Source: Corallococcus sp. AS-1-6
GTDB taxonomy: Bacteria; Myxococcota; Myxococcia; Myxococcales; Myxococcaceae
DNA: 64,000 nt
Assembly (NCBI RefSeq): GCF_020037015.1
Contig: NZ_JAIQDE010000035.1
Coordinates: forward strand, 21,750-85,749
Direction: 5' to 3'
Shown: positions 7,926-15,060 of the stretch, piece by piece
Layout: each line of letters begins with the position of its first letter
Position numbering within the stretch: the first letter of the stretch is position 1
Position numbers and translations under genes: made by a program
The notes under the pieces: model-generated
What the model saw: only the letters and a program-made list of their open reading frames with translations
The model's database searches: none
What the model was told of the DNA's origin: nothing

Positions 7926-8672
7926 CGGCAGCTCCCGCGCCGCGACCTTCGGAAGGGCGCGGTACTCCTCCGTCAGCACGAAGCCGTCCCCCATGTTGGT
8001 GACGCGGGTGAGCGCGTAGAAGTCCTGGAAGCGGTACTCCGCGCTCGCCTGCCGCAGCAGCCCCTGCCGCAGCTCCTCCACGCTGCCCTCCCCGTCCTGC
8101 TTCACGGGCGGCCCCGCCAGCGTCACGAGCGTCGCGTTCGCCGCGCGAAACGTCGCGCTGATGGGGGCCGGGTCCAAGGCCCGGCTCACGGCAATCACAG
8201 ACACCAGCCGGTCGTCCGCGCCGAACGTCACCCACAGGTTCCGGATGGCGGCCTCGCGCTCCAGCCCCGGGAACAGCGCCGCCGGCACCTCCTCGCAGTC
8301 CAGGTCCCCCTGGCTGCGCGGCACCGAGCACTTCACCCCGTGCGCCCGGGCCCACGCGAGCAGCGACTCGCGCGTCGTCTGCTCCAGGTCGAACCCCAGC
8401 GCGGGCCGGGCCAGCGCGGGGCGCTCTCCCCGGTAGGAGGCCGCGAAGCGCATCCTCGCGGCCTCCTTCTGCTCGGGGCTCTGCTTCACGTCGTACCCCA
8501 GCGGGCACCCCGCCGCGGACGCGGCCTGGGGCATGGACATCCCCATCCATTTCAGGAGCGGCCGGCCGGACGGCGTATGGGCAAAGCCCATCACCGCCGT
8601 GAACAGCACGCCCACCCCCACGGTGGAGACCAGCACGCGGCGCACGGCACGCGGGAGAACGATGCGAGTCAT
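7917..8672 (-). CDS. Hypothetical membrane-anchored or exported protein
   Basis: I do not recognise this 251-aa protein. It has a basic N-terminus followed by one hydrophobic stretch at about residues 11-32, so it is probably an N-terminally anchored periplasmic protein. The rest is soluble and contains three Cys at about positions 56, 114 and 125 that could form a disulfide. The start at 8672 has GAGGG close upstream. It is separated by 20 bp from the stop of the haemoglobin-like lipoprotein gene, which lies upstream in the same direction, so the two may be co-transcribed. Confidence 0.65.
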   Translation of the reverse strand: MTRIVLPRAVRRVLVSTVGVGVLFTAVMGFAHTPSGRPLLKWMGMSMPQAASAAGCPLGYDVKQSPEQKEAARMRFAASYRGERPALARPALGFDLEQTTRESLLAWARAHGVKCSVPRSQGDLDCEEVPAALFPGLEREAAIRNLWVTFGADDRLVSVIAVSRALDPAPISATFRAANATLVTLAGPPVKQDGEGSVEELRQGLLRQASAEYRFQDFYALTRVTNMGDGFVLTEEYRALPKVAARELPSR

Positions 8673-8692
8673 GGAGCCCTCGGGAGCGGTGA

Positions 8693-9292
8693 CTACTTGC
8701 CGACGATGGACGCCTTGAACGCGGCGTCCGTCACGATGGGAGCGAAGCAGGAGGACACGTCCGCGGACGTCACGCCGTTGTCCGTGAGCGCCGGCACCAC
8801 CATGTTCGCGATGAAGTAGTCGTACTGGGAGTTGGTGATGGCCATGCCCAGGTGCGCCGCCGCCATGTCCTGCGGGCCCGCGTACGTCTTGCCATCCGTG
8901 TACTGGATGGACTCCGGACCGCCATAGGCATAGACGAGGAACGCCGCCAGCTTGCCCTCGAACGTGGCCGCGTCGTCCGCGTACGCCGGGCCCTGGCTCT
9001 CGTCACCGATATGGGTGAAGGACTCGCCCAGGTTCGCCGTGCCGTTGGGGCCGTTCAGCTCCGCCAGCGTCTTCGCGACGATGGACTTGTTCACCGCGAC
9101 GAACGCGTTCGCGCCGAACGTGTCCCACGCGTTCTTGTTGCTGCTCGTGCAGCGCAGCGACGTGCCCGGGCCCTTGCCCGTGGGCATGTAGCCCGTGCCC
9201 GCGTCCGGCATGTTGTTGTTGTCATCATCGTCGCCGCAGCCCGCGAGCAGCGCCGCCGAGGCAATAGCCAACACCGCGAAGGTGTTTCGCAT
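8693..9292 (-). CDS. Lipoprotein with a group I truncated-haemoglobin-like domain
   Basis: This 199-aa protein has a lipoprotein signal (LLAGC, Cys19) followed by an Asp/Asn-rich tether. From about residue 55 it resembles group I truncated haemoglobins: a long helix, KLAAFLVYAYGGPESI near 114-129, and QDMAAAHLGMAI with a candidate proximal His147 followed by the SQYDYFIANMV helix. It should sit on the periplasmic or outer membrane side and could bind haem for O2 or NO handling. Most truncated globins are cytoplasmic, so the lipoprotein form is unusual. ATG 9292 has GGGAG eight bases upstream. Confidence 0.75.
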   Translation of the reverse strand: MRNTFAVLAIASAALLAGCGDDDDNNNMPDAGTGYMPTGKGPGTSLRCTSSNKNAWDTFGANAFVAVNKSIVAKTLAELNGPNGTANLGESFTHIGDESQGPAYADDAATFEGKLAAFLVYAYGGPESIQYTDGKTYAGPQDMAAAHLGMAITNSQYDYFIANMVVPALTDNGVTSADVSSCFAPIVTDAAFKASIVGK

Positions 9293-9399
9293 GAAGTGTT
9301 CTCCCGTGGATGGATTGCCGTCGGCACGGCGCTCCCACCGCCGCCGTCCCGCTGGCAGCAACCCATACGGGCCACCGCGGCCATTGGATTCCGCCGGAT

Positions 9400-9421
9400 T
9401 TCCGGAAGGACTTCCGGAAGG
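9400..9421. repeat. Direct repeat of a palindromic decamer
   Basis: TTCCGGAAGG occurs twice, 12 bp apart (9400-9409 and 9412-9421), and each copy contains the palindrome TTCCGGAA. It lies just after the MoxR stop and about 110 bp before the haemoglobin-lipoprotein start. It could be a dimer-of-dimers operator or part of a read-through attenuator. Confidence 0.35.
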
Positions 9422-9423
9422 CG

Positions 9424-10581
9424 TCACGCCGCGCGGGCGCTCGCGTCCTCCAGCACCGCCGCCACCTCGCCGCGCAGCGCGCGCAGCGCCTCCGGCAGCG
9501 CCTCCGGCGCGAAGCCCGCGTCCATCTCGCGCGCCACGCCCTCCAGCTTCAGCCGCCACGCGGCCACCGCGTCCGCGTCCCCGTCCGCGGGCCGCGACAC
9601 CAGCAGCACCTGCCCCGCCTGCGCGATGCGCTGGGCCCGGGCCAGCGGCCCCGCGCTCGCCTCCAGCGCCGCGGCCGGCAGGGCCAGGTTCTCCGACGCG
9701 GACAGCACGTCGCGCAGCACGTCGCGCGCCAGCGCCTGCGCCTCCTTCGTGGGCACCGCGTAGACAAGCGGCCACAGGTCCGCCACGCCCGGCGTCGTCC
9801 GCCCCGCCAGCGCCGCGGCGGCGGCCACCAGCCGCTGCACCTTCACCGCGCGCCGGTCCGACAGCGCGATGCCCGCCGCCCGCAGCGTCCGCAGCGCCTG
9901 CGCCAGGTGCGGCCGCACCGGCCCCAGGTCCGCGCGCCTCGCCGCCTGCGCCACCACGTCCAGGGACTGGAGCGACGCCACTCGCGGCGCCGCGTCCGCC
10001 CACAGCGACGCGCCTCCCTCCAGCAGCTCCTCCAGCCGGGGATCCGGCACCGGCTCCACGAAGATGCGCGCCAGGAACCGGTCCGCGAACGCGGCCAGCG
10101 CGTCGTCCTCCGGCAGCGCGTTGGACGCGCCCACGCACACCCGCAGCGGGCACTGCATGCGCGTGTGGCCGCGCCGGAACGTGCGCTCGTTGAGCAGGCC
10201 CAGCAGCGTGTTGAGGATGGCGGTGGAGCCCAGGAACACCTCGTCCAGGAAGGCCACCTCCGCCTCCGGCAGCATGCCCGCCGTCTCCGTCTCCACCAGC
10301 CCCTCGCGCAGCTTGCGCAGGTCCACCGGCCCGAAGATTTCAGACGGCTCCGTGAAGCGCCCCAGCAGGTACTCGAAGTACGAACCGCCCAGGCCGCGCG
10401 CCGTCCTGCGCACCGCCTCGCTCTTCGCGGTGCCCGGCGGGCCCACCACGAGCAGGTGCTCGCCCGCCACCGCCGACAGCGCCACCAGCTCCACCATCGC
10501 CTCGCGCTCGACCAGCCCCCGGCTCGCGTCGGTGAGCGCGTCGCGGACCTCGGCCGCCGCGACCTCGAAAGATACGGACAT
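9424..10581 (-). CDS. MoxR/RavA-like AAA+ ATPase
   Basis: This 385-aa cytoplasmic AAA+ protein starts at ATG 10581. The Walker A motif is GPPGTAKS (47-54), Walker B is FLDE (111-114), sensor 1 is N154 in GASNALPEDD, and the DRFLAR region carries the arginine finger. YFEYLLGRFTEPSEIFGP and ILNTLLGLLNERTF are typical of the RavA/MoxR branch, which works with vWA-domain partners. The C-terminal 200 residues are the helical lid. It is the only MoxR in the window and reads in the same direction as the vWA and bpX6-type genes, so it is the likely ATPase of that ternary system, although four genes now separate them. It is divergent from a beta-barrel gene, with 45 bp between. Confidence 0.88.
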   Translation of the reverse strand: MSVSFEVAAAEVRDALTDASRGLVEREAMVELVALSAVAGEHLLVVGPPGTAKSEAVRRTARGLGGSYFEYLLGRFTEPSEIFGPVDLRKLREGLVETETAGMLPEAEVAFLDEVFLGSTAILNTLLGLLNERTFRRGHTRMQCPLRVCVGASNALPEDDALAAFADRFLARIFVEPVPDPRLEELLEGGASLWADAAPRVASLQSLDVVAQAARRADLGPVRPHLAQALRTLRAAGIALSDRRAVKVQRLVAAAAALAGRTTPGVADLWPLVYAVPTKEAQALARDVLRDVLSASENLALPAAALEASAGPLARAQRIAQAGQVLLVSRPADGDADAVAAWRLKLEGVAREMDAGFAPEALPEALRALRGEVAAVLEDASARAA

Positions 10582-10626
10582 GCCCGCGAGCCTAGCCTCG
10601 CCCCCGGTCCGGCATACAGTGGCGGC

Positions 10627-11247
10627 ATGGATACGAAGTGGAAGTGGCTGACCCTGGCCGGCGTCCTGGGCGCGGGGCCAGCGGTCGCGGACGGGTGGCA
10701 TGGCTATGCCTCCCTGGGCGCGGGCGTCACCCTGGATCATTTCAGCGACTGGCGCGCCAAGGGCCCCGCCCTCCAGGCCTGGCTCGGCGTGGAGACGCCG
10801 CCCGGCCTGTCCCTGGGCGTCGTCTTCGAGACCACCCAGACCTGGGGCCAGCGGTTCGCCGAGGCCCAGAACCCGTCCGAGATGAGCCGCGTGCAGTTGG
10901 ACTACACCGCCGTGGGGCTGGAGGCCCGCCTGCGCTTCCTCGGCGACAAGCCGGTGACGCCGTGGCTGGGCGCGCGCCTGGCCAAGAGCTGGTCGCAGCC
11001 CTTCACCCCGGACAGCCTGGGCCAGTTGCGCCGCGAGGACTTCGACGTCACCAGCATGGCCTTCCGCGTGGGCCTGGACGGGTGGTTCTCCGACCGGTGG
11101 GGCATCTCCCTGGCCACCGCCATCCAGTTCTGCGACGTGAAGTTCACGAAGGCCACGGACGACACCAGCGCCAGCGCGGGCGTCAGCGTGAACATGTGCG
11201 CCAAACCGCTCCAGAGCATCGTCGCCGGACCCGTGCTGCGCTTCTAG
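10627..11247 (+). CDS. Outer-membrane beta-barrel protein
   Basis: This 206-aa protein has a cleavable signal peptide (hydrophobic core LTLAGVLGAG, cleavage near AVADG). It is followed by alternating polar and aromatic strands typical of a small 8-strand beta-barrel (HGYASLGAGVTLDHF, GVVFETTQTW, VQLDYTAVGLEARLRF). It ends in aliphatic/aromatic VLRF, the usual C-terminal Phe signal for outer-membrane insertion. It contains two Cys near the C-terminal part. No enzymatic motif is visible. A hydrolase gene follows 20 bp downstream in the same direction. Confidence 0.75.
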   Translation: MDTKWKWLTLAGVLGAGPAVADGWHGYASLGAGVTLDHFSDWRAKGPALQAWLGVETPPGLSLGVVFETTQTWGQRFAEAQNPSEMSRVQLDYTAVGLEARLRFLGDKPVTPWLGARLAKSWSQPFTPDSLGQLRREDFDVTSMAFRVGLDGWFSDRWGISLATAIQFCDVKFTKATDDTSASAGVSVNMCAKPLQSIVAGPVLRF

Positions 11248-11267
11248 CGCGGGTACAGTGCGCGCCC

Positions 11268-11978
11268 ATGAACGCGCCGCCCCCCACCGCTGGTCCCCGC
11301 TGGCTCTACCTGCACGGCTTCGCCTCCGGCCCCCTGTCCGCCAAGGGCGTCTGGCTGGACGCGTACTGGGCGAAGCAGGGCATCCCCCTGGAGCGCCTCA
11401 ACCTGCGCGTGCCGTCGCTGGAGCACCTGAGCCTGCACGCCATGCTGGACACCGTGCGGGACGCGCTGGGCGCCCCCAACGACCGCGCCGTCCTCATCGG
11501 CTCCAGCCTGGGCGGGCTCGTCGCCGCGCGCACCGCGGAAGCCGACGCGCGCGTGGGCGCGCTGGTGCTGCTGGCCCCGGCCTTCCACTTCGTGGAGCAG
11601 CTCCAGCGCCGCCTGGGCCCCCATCACTGGGCGGAGTGGAAGCGCACGGGCTCCCTGGAGACGGACGACCACGCGGAGAAGCGCCGCACGCGCGTGCACC
11701 ACGGCATCATCGAGGAGGCCCAGCGCATGGACGCGGAGCGCGGCCCATGGCCCGACGTGCGCGTGCCCACCCTCATCATCCACGGCCGCCAGGACGACAC
11801 CTGCGACGTGCGCTACTCGCGCGAATGGTCCAAAGGCAAACGCCACGTCCGGCTGGTGGAGGTGGACGACGGCCACGAGCTGACCGCCTCGTTGGAGCTC
11901 ATCGCGAGGGAGGCGGATGCCTTTCTCACCCCGTGGCGAGGTGTGGAGCAACCCCGGCAGGTGTTCACTGGCGGCTGA
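11268..11978 (+). CDS. YqiA-like alpha/beta hydrolase
   Basis: This 236-aa cytoplasmic alpha/beta hydrolase opens with WLYLHGFASGPLSAKG, the oxyanion-hole region typical of the YqiA/UPF0227 esterases. The nucleophile elbow is GSSLGG. The acid is in HGRQDD and the catalytic His is in DDGHEL. The fold is complete and close to the family's usual length. It lies 20 bp after the beta-barrel gene and may share its transcript. The substrate is unknown, probably a small acyl ester. Confidence 0.85.
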   Translation: MNAPPPTAGPRWLYLHGFASGPLSAKGVWLDAYWAKQGIPLERLNLRVPSLEHLSLHAMLDTVRDALGAPNDRAVLIGSSLGGLVAARTAEADARVGALVLLAPAFHFVEQLQRRLGPHHWAEWKRTGSLETDDHAEKRRTRVHHGIIEEAQRMDAERGPWPDVRVPTLIIHGRQDDTCDVRYSREWSKGKRHVRLVEVDDGHELTASLELIAREADAFLTPWRGVEQPRQVFTGG

Positions 11979-12040
11979 GCCGGGCGCGTCCGTGTGGCCG
12001 CCCCGCTCGCGCCGCGAATGCGCCGGTTAATCTGGCGGCC

Positions 12041-12754
12041 ATGAACCGCGAATACCACCGCTGGCACAGCCCGCGGCTGAACCGGGACATGGAAGTGCTG
12101 CTGTTCGGGCACTCGGGCGAGCCCGTCATCCTGGTGCCCACCAGCAAGGGCCGCTTCTTCCAGGCCGAGGACTTCGGCCTCATCGGCGCCATCTCGGACT
12201 GCATCGCCGCGGGCCGCTATGTCGTGGTGTGCGTGGACTCGGTGGACGAGGAGTCCTGGTACAACAAGGGCGTCGCCCCCGCCGTGCGCGTGGCCCGCCA
12301 TGCCCAGTGGGAGGACTACCTGCTGCATGAGGTGGTGCCGCTCGCGAAGGGCCGCGCCTCCGGAGGCCGCCTCACGCTCGCCGGGTGCAGCCTGGGCGGC
12401 TTCCACACGTACAACGTGGGCCTGCGCCACCCGGACGTCTTCCAGCGCCTCATCTCCATGGGCGGCAAGTTCGAGACGGAGGACTTCCTGGACGGCCACC
12501 ACGACGAACAGGTGTACTTCCACACCGCGCCGCAGTGGCTGCCGGGCCTGAACGACCCCGGGCGCCTGTCCGCCCTGCGCCGCGTGGAGATGACCCTGGC
12601 CGTGGGCGAGCACGACTTCTGCCGCCCCTCCAACGAGAACCTCTCCAAGCTCCTCTGGCAGAAGGACATCCGCAACGACCTGTCCATCTGGGACGGCGGC
12701 ACCCACGACTGGCCGGTGTGGCGGCGGATGATCCGCCAGTACCTGCCGGCCTGA
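12041..12754 (+). CDS. Esterase-family alpha/beta hydrolase
   Basis: This 237-aa protein belongs to the putative esterase (esterase D/PHB-depolymerase-like) family. Features are YHRWHSPRLNRDMEVLLFGHSGEPVILVP at the start, the nucleophile elbow GCSLGG, the acid around GEHDFCRPSNEN, and the catalytic His in GGTHDWPVWRRMI. The segment SWYNKGVAP is typical of this branch. It has no signal peptide, so it should be cytoplasmic. It lies 62 bp downstream of the YqiA-like gene and ends at a strong intrinsic terminator, so the two hydrolases may be one unit. Confidence 0.85.
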   Translation: MNREYHRWHSPRLNRDMEVLLFGHSGEPVILVPTSKGRFFQAEDFGLIGAISDCIAAGRYVVVCVDSVDEESWYNKGVAPAVRVARHAQWEDYLLHEVVPLAKGRASGGRLTLAGCSLGGFHTYNVGLRHPDVFQRLISMGGKFETEDFLDGHHDEQVYFHTAPQWLPGLNDPGRLSALRRVEMTLAVGEHDFCRPSNENLSKLLWQKDIRNDLSIWDGGTHDWPVWRRMIRQYLPA

Positions 12755-12770
12755 GGCCGCCGGACACGAC

Positions 12771-12803
12771 AAAGCCTCCGGTCGGAGGGACCCGGAGGCT
12801 TTT
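12771..12803. terminator. Bidirectional intrinsic terminator
   Basis: The perfect 10-bp stem AAGCCTCCGG/CCGGAGGCTT (12772-12781 and 12792-12801) is followed by Ts on the plus strand and preceded by As. It sits between the convergent esterase and LysM genes and can serve both. Confidence 0.85.
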
Positions 12804-12831
12804 CGTGATGCGCCATGAGGAGCCGGGAAGG

Positions 12832-13470
12832 CTACTCGATGGGCATGAACACCTTGAAGCCCGAGCGGCCGTTGTTCGTCGTGTTGCGCTCGATGAAGTC
12901 GCTGGCGGACGAGTGGCCGTCGCCCAGCGTCACCGCCGTGTGGCCGTAGATGCTGCCCAGGCGCGTGGAGGTGCTCTCCCAGGTGAGCACGAGGCCCGGA
13001 ATCTTCAGCGCGTCCTCCAGGGACATGTCCACCTGGCGGAACTTGTCGCGCGGCAGGTTGTTGTCGATCTGGTTGCCGTTGCCCGACACGCCGATGCCCA
13101 TGGAGTTGCGGATGGCCCGGCTCACGCCCGTGGCGCACAGGCCCTGGCTGTTGTAGCCGCCCATGCCCATGGCCGCCGCGCGCGCCGCCTCCGCCAGCCG
13201 GCGCCCCGTGGCGGTCCCGCCGGTGGGGGCGATTCCCATCGGGCCGCCCACGTCCGCGCCGCCACCCACGCCGCGCCCGCCACGCAGGCCCTGACCGCCG
13301 CCCGCGTCGAAGCTGTCACGGCCGGAGTGGCCGATGCGCAGCGTCCGCCCGGAGATGATGAGGTCCGGGTTCGAGATGTTGTTGTCGCGCGCCAGCTTCT
13401 GCACGGTGGTGCCGAAACGAGCGGCCAGGCCAGAGAGGGTGTCGCCAGGGCGGATGCGGTAGTTGGACAT
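12832..13470 (-). CDS. LysM-domain protein with a CHAP/NlpC-like C-terminal domain
   Basis: This 212-aa protein has one LysM domain at residues 3-46 (YRIRPGDTLSGLAARFGTTVQKLARDNNISNPDLI), which binds peptidoglycan or related glycans. A Gly-rich linker (55-85) follows. The C-terminal domain has Cys112 in GLCATGVSRAI and His177 in YGHTAVTLGDG, spaced as in CHAP/NlpC-P60 amidases. Peptidoglycan hydrolysis is therefore plausible, though only a candidate call. There is no classical signal peptide, so it may use a contractile or other non-Sec route. ATG 13470 has AGGAG upstream. Confidence 0.72.
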   Translation of the reverse strand: MSNYRIRPGDTLSGLAARFGTTVQKLARDNNISNPDLIISGRTLRIGHSGRDSFDAGGGQGLRGGRGVGGGADVGGPMGIAPTGGTATGRRLAEAARAAAMGMGGYNSQGLCATGVSRAIRNSMGIGVSGNGNQIDNNLPRDKFRQVDMSLEDALKIPGLVLTWESTSTRLGSIYGHTAVTLGDGHSSASDFIERNTTNNGRSGFKVFMPIE

Positions 13471-13482
13471 GGAGGCTCCTGG

Positions 13483-13492
13483 GACAATTGTC
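13483..13492. promoter_or_regulatory. Palindrome in the 5' leader of the LysM gene
   Basis: GACAATTGTC is a perfect 10-bp palindrome and starts 13 bp upstream of the ATG. It may be an operator or part of the leader. No protein can be assigned to it. Confidence 0.25.
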
Positions 13493-13572
13493 GGGTCTTC
13501 CTGATCCAGGTTGCGTCCGATTCCTAGATTCTTGGAGTTTCCGCCCACACTGAAACTCCACACCCTCCCGCC

Positions 13573-14979
13573 TCAGCCCTCCAGGGGCCGGAGGGTGCCC
13601 GCGCTGACGCGCCAGAAGCGCCACAGCACGGCGACGGCCACGGTGATGAGCCCCGCGCACAGGCCCCACCAGATGCCCAGCACGCCCATGCCCAGGTGGA
13701 AGCCCAGGAGCAGCGTCAGGGGGAGGCCCACGGCGTAGTGGCCCACGATGTTGGCCACGAAGGTGAAGCGCGTCTGGCCGGCGCCGCGCAGCACGCCCGC
13801 GCCCACGCCCTGCACGCCGTCGAAGACCTGGAAGATGGCGCCCACCATCAGGAGGGGTAGCAGCAGGGGCAGCACCTCCGGCGGCGCGCCGGCCAGCGTC
13901 GCCAGGCTCCGGGGGAAGAGCGCGAACACGAGCCCGCTCAGCGACATGACCACCGCGCCCGTGGCGAAGGCCATCAGCCCGCTCCTGCGGGCCTGCGGCG
14001 TGTCGTGGGCGCCCACGGCCCAGCCCACCCGCACGCTGCCCGCGTTGCCGATGCCCAGCGCCATGGTGAAGGTGAGGCTGGCGAAGGAGAGGGCAATCTG
14101 GTGCGCGCCCACGCTCACCGGCCCCAGCTTCGCGGCCAGCACGCCCGCCAGCGCGAACACGCCCACCTCCGCCGCGATGTGCAGGCCAATGGGCAGCCCC
14201 ACCCGGAAGGCCCGGAGCTGGTCCGCCTTCACCGGCTTGCGCGACGGCGTGCCCGGCACGGGGATGCCCTGCACCGCCCGCGCGACGATGAGCACCTCCA
14301 GCACCGTGCACAGGAGCGTGGACAGCGCCGCGCCCGCCGCGCCCATGGCCGGCACGTGGGTGAGCGGCCCCGCCCACTCGGGCAGCGACTGGCCGCCGAA
14401 GACGAACAGCGGCACCAGCAGCAGGTTGACCACGTTGGCCAGCACGGCGGCCACCACCAGCGGCCGGGGCATCCCGATGGCCTGCAGGTACGCGCGCACC
14501 GTGAGGAAGATGAGCATCAGGGGCAGGCTGGGCGCTCGGAAGTGCAGGAAGGCGCGCACCTGGACGATCTGCTCCTCCGCCACGCCCACCCACGGCAGGC
14601 CGGACGGCACGGTGATGAGCACCGCCCACAGCACCACGCCCACGAAGGCGGACAGCCACACGCCCTGCCAGAGCACGTCCCGCGCGCGGCGCGGGTTGCC
14701 GGCCCCGATGGCCTGGGACACCAGCGGATCCACGCCCATCATCAGCCCCATCCCGAAGCTGCTGACGGCGAAGAAGAGGGCGTGGCTCAGGCCCACCGCC
14801 GCCAGGGCGGACGTACCGGCCCGGCCGACGATGAAGGTGTCCGTCACGCCCATCAGGGACTGGCCCGCCTGCGCGATGCAGAGGGGGAGCGCCAGCCGCA
14901 GCAGGGCGCGAAGCTCCCCCCTGGCGCCGCGGGCCGGAGGGGAGGACAACACGGAGGGCTCTGCGGCTTCGGGCGGCAT
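13573..14979 (-). CDS. MATE-family multidrug efflux transporter
   Basis: This 468-aa inner-membrane protein has about 12 hydrophobic segments in two homologous halves. The N-terminal signature LALPLCIAQAGQSLMGVTDTFIVGRAGTSALAAVGLS and the second-half counterpart GLPIGLHIAAEVGVFALAGVLAAKLGPVSVGAHQIALS mark the MATE (NorM-like) family, which exports organic cations in exchange for Na+ or H+. ATG 14979 is chosen. An upstream GTG-type extension adds only a basic stretch. Length and topology are normal for the family. The neighbouring genes give no hint of the substrate. Confidence 0.9.
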   Translation of the reverse strand: MPPEAAEPSVLSSPPARGARGELRALLRLALPLCIAQAGQSLMGVTDTFIVGRAGTSALAAVGLSHALFFAVSSFGMGLMMGVDPLVSQAIGAGNPRRARDVLWQGVWLSAFVGVVLWAVLITVPSGLPWVGVAEEQIVQVRAFLHFRAPSLPLMLIFLTVRAYLQAIGMPRPLVVAAVLANVVNLLLVPLFVFGGQSLPEWAGPLTHVPAMGAAGAALSTLLCTVLEVLIVARAVQGIPVPGTPSRKPVKADQLRAFRVGLPIGLHIAAEVGVFALAGVLAAKLGPVSVGAHQIALSFASLTFTMALGIGNAGSVRVGWAVGAHDTPQARRSGLMAFATGAVVMSLSGLVFALFPRSLATLAGAPPEVLPLLLPLLMVGAIFQVFDGVQGVGAGVLRGAGQTRFTFVANIVGHYAVGLPLTLLLGFHLGMGVLGIWWGLCAGLITVAVAVLWRFWRVSAGTLRPLEG

Positions 14980-15060
14980 GACGGGGCCTATAGGGAAGGG
15001 AGTGCGCTGGCGCAAGCGACGCAATCCCCCCCACCCTGTCTGACCGCCCGCCCGCCTGCG

